From Paratrimastix pyriformis (Eukaryota > Preaxostyla > Paratrimastigidae), in NCBI GenBank assembly GCA_027972325.1, contig JAPMOS010000019.1, forward strand, positions 248,001 through 312,000: a stretch of 64,000 nucleotides of DNA, read 5' to 3'. The notes beneath the pieces are model-generated. The model saw nothing but the letters and a program-made list of their open reading frames with translations, was not told the origin of the DNA and searched no databases. Each line of letters begins with the position of its first letter. Position 1 is the stretch's first letter. Below are positions 56,059-64,000 of the stretch, one piece after another. Made by a program: the position numbers and the translations under genes.

Positions 56059-58344
56059 ATGGAGGACGAAAGCCCTCGGTCGCCTCCAACCGTCGACAAT
56101 CCCAAGGCACTCCCATGTGCTTCTTGCGGAGAAGATTTTAATTTGACAGATCATGCACCCGTTCGCCTGGACTGCCACCACCTTGTTGGGCATTGCTGTG
56201 CCTTGAACCTCATCGTGATCCTTCCAACTCCTGATGGGGTCCTCTGCCCGGTTTGTAGGACCCCTTCGAAGATTCAGCTGGGACTGGACCCCTTCCGGGA
56301 TCGGATTACCGCAATCCCCGAATTGCCACCTCCAGACGTCTCTCTCCGGGCGGATGCGCAAAGAGGCGCACAACAATCGGATCAAAGACTTCAGGAGGCA
56401 GCACCTCCAGCGCAAGCCCAGGCACTCGATCAAAGCCATCAGCATCAGGAGGTTCAAGTGCCTCCACAACCTCCAAATCCGCCAGATGCGACGATGGCAC
56501 ACCCGAGCGAGCGGCCCAATCTTGCCCAGGTCTGTTTTTTTCTTCAGTCCATCCACTTCACCACGTGATGAAAAGCCTGTTGAAATCTGTCCACGCCATC
56601 AAATTCCGCTGAAACTCTTCTGCCAGTCGTGCCAGAAGCCCGTTTGTCTCGCATGTGTCGAGGCCGAACACGAGGTCTGTGTGGTCTTCCCACCTGGGGA
56701 CTCGCCACACCCGCTTCAAAAAGGCTCACGAGCTGAAACACCTGCAAAACCCCTTCGTCGAGCTGCGCCTCCGCCAGCAGCTCGCGAGCCTGGCAGCCTC
56801 GGTCCGGCAGCGCTGTGACGAGGCCACTGCTGCCCAGCTGGTCCGTGCCCGTGTTTCCTCTGCCTGTGCCTGCGCGCCCCCACCACTGAGAAATTGGGCA
56901 AGCAATCGCAAGAGTCCCCAGATCATGGTCATTATGATGTGTCACTGAAAAAAATATATATTCTTCCTTCTTCCTCCACTCCTGCCTTTTTGACAACATG
57001 CGTGCAACCGACAAGCTGGTTTTGAAAGAACGCATAAGAGCGATTGTACACCATGGGTGGCTGGACTGATGAGTGCAGCCTGAGGCCGAGCGGGCGCTGA
57101 ACGGGATGTTCGACCAGCTGGTGGCGGCCCTGGAGGCCCGCCGCAGGCAGATGCTGGCCAAGCTGCGCACCGTTTCTGGTCTGCCCGTCCAGCCCCCCCC
57201 CCCCCCCCCCCCCCCCCCCATTGCTGGGTTGGCGATGCTGGGCATCCACGCCGGGCGAAGGGCGGGACATGCTCGTCATGCGATCTGGCGTCTTGGCTTC
57301 GGTTGGGGAGATAACATCGTGTCGGGTCTGGGATTTTGTGTGCATGTGTGTGTGTGTGTGTGTGTGTGGGGGTGGTGCTGATGGTGGTGCTGGTGGTGGT
57401 GGCAGTGGCAGTGGTGGCAGTGGTGGCAGTGGCCAGCAATTAACTCATGTATGTGTGGGTATCGTTCTTGGGGGTTGCAGTGGCCACCACCCTGGGCGAG
57501 CGGGCGGCTGCCCTGCTTGCGGCCAGCGCGGTGGGCTCGGACCGCATCTCGGCCGGCCCCGTGGCCCTGCACGCCCAGGTCATGGCGCTCACCGTCTGCC
57601 TGCCGGCCACACACTCCGCCGCCCCCCTTCTCATGCCTCCGACCCTCCCTCCTCTCTCGCGCTCCACCCGGCCACCCCACACAGGAGCTGTTGGAGGCCC
57701 CGATCGGGCCGGCCCCGCTGGCCCTGCGGCTGACGCCGCCCCTGCCCGACCTGCTGGCCGCCCTGGACGGGGTGGGCCTCGAGGTGACCCCCGCACCCGC
57801 CCCGGCGGCCACCGTCCCCCCTCTGCTGCCCCCGCCGCCCGCCCCGGCCTGTGGGGCGCCGCTGGACTGGGCCTGGGACCCGGCCGACAAGGACCCGGGC
57901 CTGGAGCTGTCCCAGGCCAACCGGGCGGCCCTCAACATCCTGCCGGGCGACGCGTCGGTGGTCGGGACGGCCGGGTGGCGCCAGGGGGTCCACCGCTGGA
58001 CGGTGCAGGTCTTCCCGGTGCTCTTTCTGGCCCTGGGGGTCCGGGCCACACCCCGTCGGGGCGGCGCCGGCCAGGACTACCACGAGGCCCAGTGCTGGTC
58101 CAGCGGCTTCGAGTGGGGCGGCCCGGAGCAGGGCAAGCGGACCCACGGCGACTGGGCGGGCGGGGACATGCTCGACATGGAGCTGGACTGCGAGGCCCAC
58201 CGGCTGCGGATGGTGCATCGCCGGACGGGGGAGGTCTGCACCCGGGAGGACCTCACCCCCGGCCAGGCCTACCGGCCCTACCTCAGCCTCTACAACCCCG
58301 GGTCGCGCGCCCTGCTGATGCCCTACCAGGCCCCCGAGAACTGA
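56059..58344 (+). CDS. TRIM-like RING/B-box/coiled-coil/SPRY protein
   Basis: Six exons: 56059-56529, 56576-56674, 56724-56840, 57079-57178, 57481-57593, 57685-58344; total 1,560 bp, 519 aa, phases consistent. RING-like finger at residues about 15-60 (CASCGEDFNLTDHAPV, RLDCHHLVGHCC, VLCPVC; spacing of the central His/Cys is slightly atypical). A Gln/Pro-rich linker, then a B-box (EICPRHQIPLKLFCQSCQKP, VCLACVEAEHEAHEL), where the last His pair is created by removing a 49-bp intron. Then a coiled coil (FVELRLRQQLASLAASVRQR, QLVAALEARRRQMLAKL) and a C-terminal PRY/SPRY-like domain (NRAALNILPGDASVVGTAGW, GVHRWTVQVF, DMLDMELDCEAHRLRMVHRR, YLSLYNPGSRALL). TRIM proteins are E3 ubiquitin ligases, best known from animals. 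ATG chosen at 56059. Confidence 0.85.
57188..57218 (+). repeat. C homopolymer in TRIM-like intron 4
   Basis: About 30 C after CCGTCCAG; a (TG)n and (GGT)n tract follow in the same intron. Confidence 0.95.
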
Positions 58345-59043
58345 AGATGAGGAACGAGAAGGAGGGTGCGGTCGGTGCGGTCGGCCGGCTGACTTTGTTT
58401 CGTTTCGTTTCGTTTTGCGTGCGATCGCCAAGAAACTGTGCTCCCGCCAAGTGTGCGTGTGTGTGTGTGTGCGTGTGTGTGTGTGGGGGGGGGGGGGGGG
58501 GGGTATGAGGGAAGGGGAACGGGGGAACGGGGGAAGGTTTCAGGCTCAAGAGTCAGCCTCGCTCAGGCACTCGGCGTCCGTACGGAACAACCTGTTCCGC
58601 CTCCCCACCGACGTGTCGATTTGAATTCGGGCGGTCTCTGAATTTCCCCCCTGTCCCGGGCCAACTCGTGACCCTTTGTTCGGCAAAAATTGGGTGTGGT
58701 CCGTCCCCCTTGGGGTCGATCAACGCATGCAAAAAGGCCGATTCGTGTTGTTGTGAAGGCGGGATGGGAAAACAGAAGGGCAGACGAACAGGGGAGCGGC
58801 ATTCAGCTCCTCTGACCCCAGGGCATCGCTCTCGGCCACCCAACCCTCGGGCCCAGACAAGCATGTGTCCTCCACGACCCATGGTCGCACTTGCTGCTGC
58901 TTCGGCGGGGCGACCAGGGCGGGCAGAGCGGGCGGGGCGGATCCGGGGCCAGTCGCCCCTCACATCTGGTGCTGGTGCTGGTGCTGGTGCTGGTGCTGGT
59001 GCTGGTGCTGGTGCTGGTGCTGGTGCTGGTGCTGGTGCTGGTG
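58345..59043. other. Convergent intergenic region with (GCTGGT)n
   Basis: Holds GT and G runs at 58458-58501 and 13 units of GCTGGT at 58965-59043 that touch the stop codon of the next gene. No gene supported. Confidence 0.6.
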
Positions 59044-60497
59044 CTACTTGGGGCCCCGTGTCTCGGGCGGGGTCCTCATCATGGGCGGGCAGGTGGGCCC
59101 CGCCTGGGGGCTGCGCGCCTTGAGGTACTGCTGGGGGCTGCCCGTGCCGCCGATCTGGGGCGAGGCGGGGCTGCGGAGGGCCATCGTGGGCGTCTCGCCC
59201 GTCTCGCTCGAGGTCACCACTGGGGCCGCCGCAGACCGGGAGCCGGGCGAGCGGGGCGAGGCCTGGGGCAGGCAGGAGGGAGGGGGACAGACAAGCAGAC
59301 GGATGAGGCAGGGTGGCCCACCGGGTCAGGGGCAGGGAGGAGTGAGGCCACTCATGGACGCCGGCCCCATTCCACAGGAGCCATGCCGACCTGGGTGTTG
59401 CGCTTCAGGCTTTGCGGCTGCAGGTCGGGGTTGGAGCCGCCCTCATGGCCCATGGCGGCCGTGTTGATGGCCACGAGGACCATGCCCAGGTGCATGGCCA
59501 GCCCGCAGAAGACCACCTGGTGGCCCACCCGGAAGGCCGTGATCGCCGTCGGCTCGTGGGGCACCTCCACCAGGCACGAGAGCGGCTTGTAAGAGAAGCC
59601 TGAAGGGATGGGGGGGGGGGGGGGGGGGGGCAAGATCGTAGAGATGAGAGGGGATGGGCGGAGGGGCGATGTGAAGTCGATCGTCATTCGATGGGAAGGC
59701 GCGGGCGTGATTGACTGTCACAGCAGGTCATCTCGCCAGTGGGTGTGTGTCAGAGTGATGTGGCGGGGCCGAGGCGGCGGACCGAGGAGCCACTCGGCCA
59801 GGAGAATCTGCTTGAAGACCCAGAAGGCCAGGCTGCCCCAGGCCACGCAGACGTGCCGCCCGCAGTGCCACTTGGCCGGGATGCGCCGCGAGAAGACCTG
59901 CCCCGGGGCAGCAGCCACCATGAGGTTATAACACCGCCGAAGTGATGGTGCGGTCGGGCAGACCAAGAGCATCTTGCGGTGGAGCGAGTGGGGCGAGTAG
60001 ATCAGGAACAGCTCGGACAGATTCGATACCACAAACAGAATCACCAGGGTGATGCCCTGCCAGAACCGCTCGTCGGGCGAGCAGTACAGCGCGTCGCTCT
60101 CCGCGAAGACGGCCGTCAGGAGTTGGGAGATTGCCGCTTGGAGGGACAAAGTGACCGGGGGTATTTGCTCTCTGCACAACATTCGAATTTGAAGTGAGCG
60201 GGCCTGCGGTGGTGGATTCACAGACCGGATGCTGTCGAAAACGCGGTTGAAGAACACCTGGTAATCATCATCGCTCGGGGTTGTGATGGCGGGACCCTTC
60301 TGCCCGACCAGGGACAACGATACGAGGTCATCAGACGAGGGTGTCGTCAGAGCGACATGGGATCCCGTGATCGGAGTCACAGAAGGTGGCGTATCTGGCC
60401 CCAGGGCACCATTGATCCACCAGATGACCATCGAGAGCAGGGCAGACGAGGTCAGAAAGACCAGCGACTTGCCAATATAAAACGACTGAGCTGCCAT
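59044..60497 (-). CDS. Multipass membrane protein of unknown family
   Basis: From ATG 60497: MAAQSFYIGKSLVFLTSSAL starts an N-terminal helix, a loop (VFFNRVFDSI), then helices around FWQGITLVILFVVSNLSELF, WGSLAFWVFKQILLAEWLLG (exon end 59783), and after an intron with a poly-C tract FSYKPLSCLVEVPHEPTAIT and VVFCGLAMHLGMVLVAINTA. The tail is Ser/Pro-rich (ASPRSPGSRSAAAPVVTSSE, ending PPETRGPK at 59044). Two further short introns are likely inside the first long frame (54 bp from GTCTGTGAATCC, and 66 bp from GTCTGCCCGACC); both are multiples of 3 without stops, so they can be overlooked. I do not recognise the family. Confidence 0.65.
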
Positions 60498-61061
60498 CTT
60501 GGTGCTCAGGTTGAACCAGCACGAGAGAGGTTGGGGCTGGGGGGGGGGGGGGGGGGGGGGAGGGGGGGGGATCGTGGAATCGTGGAATAGTCGGCGCGGC
60601 GATCAGACCTGAAATGTTAAGAACCAAGTGGCCATCATCCAGCATAAGAGAAAAAAATAGCCCCGCTTTCCCTTCTTTCCCCACTGTTTCACCATGCCCG
60701 AATGGAGCTTCGATGGCAGTAAGGCCTCATGGAGAAGCGTTCCCGAAACCAGAAAGAAAAGAATCACATGCAACCATATTTTTTCGCCTAGAAAAACTCA
60801 CGAATCGTCTGAGGGGAAAACAAACCATCGACGCATTGTTCGACGTCCGTATTCTGAAAAGCGACATTGACAAAGGTGGTGGCGGTGGTTTGGAATGTGA
60901 CAGCTATTGCAGGGAGTTGATCCCTGACTGCCGCGAGAACGTCCATCGCGCACAGCTGTCGCGTTTGAAATCATTTACAGCTAACTGCAGCCCCCCACGA
61001 GCTGTCCACTCTGCAGGCGTCGCCAGTCAGGCCGCAACAACAAAAGTGGACTCTCATCGAC
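60498..61061. other. Divergent region upstream of discoidin module
   Basis: Promoter region of the minus-strand membrane gene. An open plus-strand frame from about 60.6 kb runs into the discoidin module (ALFDVRILKSDIDKGGGGGL) but resembles nothing known to me. Confidence 0.4.
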
Positions 61062-61639
61062 CAGCTCCGAACATTCTCTTCACGTATGACCACGACATGG
61101 ACGATCGGGGCCTGTTCTACTACATGGGCACCCAGGGCCGCACCCAGCCCTGGCAAAACCCCGCCGAGGCGGGCTGGGTCACCACCACCCGCTCATCCGA
61201 AAACAGCGATACTGGGAGTGCCTCCGATGCCCTGGGGCGCCAGCCATGTCGTAGTTACACCAATGACGAGCCCACCCCGTGGTGGCAGGTTGACCTGGGT
61301 GCAGGGCGCCTCTTCACGCCCACCCGCTACACCCTCCGCCACAGCAACCTTCCCGATGATGCGGATGATCGGCTGCAGTCGTGGCGGCTGGATGGCTCGG
61401 TGGACGGAGGTGCCAGCTGGCGGACGCTGGACGAGCACACCAACGAGCCCAACGCCATCCCCGCCCGTGCCGATGCCATGGCCACCTTCGCCGTGGCCAC
61501 CGAACGGGCATTCCCGGCCCGCCGCTTCCGGGTGCTGATGACAGGCCCCAGCCCCTGCGGGTATGATTACCTCCACCTGGCAGGCATGGAGATGTATGGC
61601 ACCCTCCTCCTCGACCCGGCCCATCACCAGCAGCAGTAG
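61062..61639 (+). CDS. Orphan discoidin (F5/8 type C) domain exon
   Basis: Near-identical to the terminal exon of the TRAF-like gene at 6.4-6.9 kb: FTYDHDMDDRGLFYYMGTQG, WWQVDLGAGRLFTPTRYTLR, PARRFRVLMTGPSPCGYDYL, ending in His/Gln-rich residues at 61639. An acceptor CCAG at 61058-61061 gives the same phase-1 entry as in the paralogue, so it can be spliced to an upstream exon, but no TRAF or FN3 exon lies within 3 kb on this strand (the TRIM-like gene ends at 58344). Either a duplicated exon that now forms its own gene with the open frame from 60.6 kb, or a relic. Confidence 0.65.
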
Positions 61640-62625
61640 GCCCCGACCCCCACCACCACACTCGCTCCGTCTCCTCCGGCCGACTTCATTCAGCCTCCCC
61701 TCCCCTCCTCCAATCGATCTCGGGTGTGGGCCGGGTGCATTGGCGGCGTACAACCACGGACTGGTCGTGGCGTGGAGGGCGGCGGGTGCGAACCAACGCC
61801 AACACCTCCTCCTCCTCGAGTGGCTGCCTTCCATCACCCCCTCCCTCCTCCCCACTTTCTGTTGTCAATCCGAGTGAATCCGCCCGAGATGGCTCCCCCC
61901 TCAAATCCCAGCACAGCCCAGCACAGCCAAGAAACAAAGCGGATCCAAGCGGCGGGCGTTCGTCTTTTGAGCACAAGGGAAGGTCCTGAAGACGGGCAAT
62001 AATTTATCCCCTTTCGGGGCATACGGGGCGGGATGGAAACCGGAGGCAAAGAGAACCGTTGGATGGGTGGAGGGAGGGATGGAGGGACGCACGAAGGTGG
62101 GCGAAGGAAGGAACAGAAATGATGCAGCATGATGATAAATAAAAAAATAAGGACCGAGGGGTGACTATCTCCGGGGGAGCGCATATGACGGCGGGGGGGC
62201 GGAGATCGGGGGTGGGAGCGGTTACAAATATAGGGGAGAGCAGAGAGAGCAGAGCGGATGGGAGGGGCGCCGGGGCGACGGGGGCAGCACACGCACACAC
62301 ACCGCAGGCAGGGCAGGGCAGGGCAGGGGGGTCCGGGGTGGCACTTCCACCGGACGTTGGGCTGGGCTGGGCTGGGGTGCGAGGGGGCGGGTGCGCGGGC
62401 GACGGGCCATCCCATGGGGGCCGGGTGAGGGACACGGAAAGGCGGACATGCGAAACCAACAAGAAAAATACCGTGGAGTCTGAGGGGGGTGAAGGCATGG
62501 ACAGAAATGCGGCAGGAGCGAAAAATGGGCGAGAAATGAAGAAATGAAGAAGAAATGAAGAAGAAAAACGTCTGTTCGGGCCATGCGGCCCGTCGGTGAG
62601 GCGGTCACGGTCATTGGGGCGGCGG
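61640..62625. other. Convergent intergenic region
   Basis: About 1 kb between two stop codons. GGGCA repeats at 62308-62325 and purine-rich runs. No supported gene. Confidence 0.5.
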
Positions 62626-64000
62626 TCACGCGTTGGAGTCGTGCCGGGGGCGGGATGTCTCGTGGACGTCGACCTCGGCGTGGTGCGGGTCGCGCTCCTC
62701 GTCGGCCCCCATGGCCAGCGGCACCGGGTAGACGGCGGCCTGCTGGTGGGCCGACACCACCTCGGGCGGGGGGCTCATGGAGCCCATCAGGTAGGCCGAC
62801 TCGGAGTGGGCATGGTGGGGCGGGGGCGAGCCCGTCGGGGAGGGGGCCGCCCCGGTGCTGACCGTGGTGGCGGGGTGGGCGCTGTCGGCGTCGGCCTTCT
62901 TGGCCTTGTCCGCCGCCTCGGCCGCGTGGTCGCGCACAACCCAGCCCCACTGTCCCCAGAGGAGGGGGAGGGCGACACGGAGGAGGTGAGGCCAAAGATG
63001 TCAGGTCGATGGGGGGGGGGGGGGGGGGGGGGGACAGGTGGAGCGCGCGGAGTGTGGTGTGGTGGCAGAGGACGGGATGGGCGGCGAGGGCGCAGATGGC
63101 AGATGGCAGGGAGACGGACCTTGCCGCAGAACCAGTGCTGCAGGTCCGAGAGAACGAGTCGCCAGGGGACGGTGGAAGGCGCAAGGTGCAAGGTGGGGAG
63201 AGGAGGGAGGGGCAAATGAGCGAGGGAAGAAACCGGGGGGGAGGGGGGGAGGGGGGATGGTGCCGGATGGGGGACGGGACGGACATGGCACAGGGGATGA
63301 TGATGATGTGGAAGTTCCACAGCAGGTCGTCCTGGGCCCACCAGGGGTAGCCCCGGTGCCCAGCAGGCCAGCGGGGCGAACATCAGGTGGAAGATCCAGT
63401 AGCAGATCCCCGAGCAGCCGTAGATGTGCGCAAACCTGCGCCGGTGGCACCAACCCAGCCCAGGTGGGGACCATCGATCATCATCCGATGTGTGACACCA
63501 ACCCGGCCCCCGTGTCGATCAGGGGCGGGGGCGGGGGCGGGGGGCGGGGGCGGGGGCGGGGCGGGGGCGGGGGGCGGGGGCGGGGGGCGGGGGGCGGGGG
63601 CGGGGGGCGGGGGCGGGGGCGGGGGCGGGCGGGGGCGGGGGCGTGGGCATGTCTGCAGACCCGCTCGCCACTGTAGTAGTGGGTCAGCAGCCCGCCCAGG
63701 ATGGTGGCCAGCAGCGGGTACGTGGCGATGCCCAGGTCGTGGTCGAACCGCTGGGCGGGGGTCAACTGCAGGGGGGGAGGGGGGGAGATGATGGTGAGGG
63801 CGAGGCAGGATGGCGGGGATGGCGGGGACTGGATGGTGGGGACTGGCAGGGACCGGAAGGGATGGCGGGGACTGGCGGGTGGGGTGGGGACGGACGGTCT
63901 CACCCCAGACGGCGCACTCGAGTCCGTAGACGGCGTACGCCCAGGCGAAGCCCTTGGCGGCGTGGAAGCAGGTCAGGAAGAGGCCCTTCAGGGGCTGCCG
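62626..64000 (-). CDS. Multipass membrane protein, partial (runs off the window)
   Basis: Coding from the window edge: LKGLFLTCFHAAKGFAWAYA and VYGLECAVWG; then LTPAQRFDHDLGIATYPLLA with ATILGGLLTHYYSGE (about 63.76-63.66 kb); FAHIYGCSGICYWIFHLMFA and PLACWAPGYPWWAQDDLLWN with FHIIIIPCA (63.43-63.29 kb); a tiny exon HWFCGK at about 63.12 kb; last exon WGWVVRDHAAEAADKAKKAD with a long hydrophilic His/Pro-rich tail to the stop at 62626. At least four helices. Poly-G (poly-C in gene sense) at 63010-63032 and a (GGGGGC)n array at 63522-63640 lie in its introns. Family not recognised. Same strand as the membrane gene at 59-60.5 kb but no clear sequence similarity. Confidence 0.6.

Overview
The window is nuclear DNA of a GC-rich, intron-rich eukaryote, most likely a free-living protist. 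Several genes have conserved eukaryotic cores: ammonium transporter, eIF2B delta, HSBP1, a C9orf85-type zinc protein, a vacuolar-type cation/proton exchanger and a secreted SGNH esterase. They carry many short introns (often 44-65 bp) that mostly begin GTCYG instead of GTRAGT. Sense-strand C homopolymers sit in many introns, and microsatellites and minisatellites are abundant. I cannot name the species from sequence alone. Multi-exon models were built by eye from reading frame, splice phase and family conservation; where I give exact exon sums the phases close.

Layout: 0.2-1.9 kb (+) RING/TRAF zinc finger-coiled coil-FN3-like gene whose C-terminal discoidin domain is cut and runs into an armadillo-repeat segment (1.9-2.9 kb). 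3.5-6.1 kb (+) PB1-PB1-polyQ-ARM gene. 6.4-8.9 kb (-) complete TRAF/FN3/discoidin paralogue. 9.2-10.6 kb (+) C9orf85-like. 10.8-11.3 kb (+) HSBP1. 11.7-23.3 kb (-) YccF/CAX exchanger whose introns hold three copies of a LINE 3' end, a LINE endonuclease remnant, a 17-bp minisatellite and a tRNA-Glu-like gene. 23.4-29.1 kb (+) eIF2B delta, start codon 88 bp from that of the exchanger. 29.8-31.1 kb (-) unknown gene. 31.7-32.2 kb (+) short hypothetical. 32.6-34.0 kb (-) CE2-like esterase. 34.1-35.2 kb (-) F-box/Rab-like GTPase fusion. 35.4-36.9 kb (+) third TRAF paralogue. 37.3-39.6 kb (+) ammonium transporter. 40.3-51.6 kb (-) large surface protein: signal peptide, RCC1 repeats, IPT/TIG and Ig-like domains, about ten EGF-like exons, one membrane helix; a LINE carrying RNase H lies in one of its introns. 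51.6-56.0 kb repeat-rich island with a 2.9-kb TIR element. 56.1-58.3 kb (+) TRIM-like RING/B-box/coiled-coil/SPRY gene. 59.0-60.5 and 62.6-64.0 kb (-) multipass membrane proteins. 61.1-61.6 kb (+) orphan discoidin module.

The genes do not form a pathway. The shared themes are multidomain signalling/ubiquitin proteins (TRAF, TRIM, F-box), transport and adhesion. The most unusual aspect is genome architecture: a uniform non-canonical 5' splice site, serial tandem duplications of intron 3' ends with adjoining exon starts, and repeats that insert into microsatellites.
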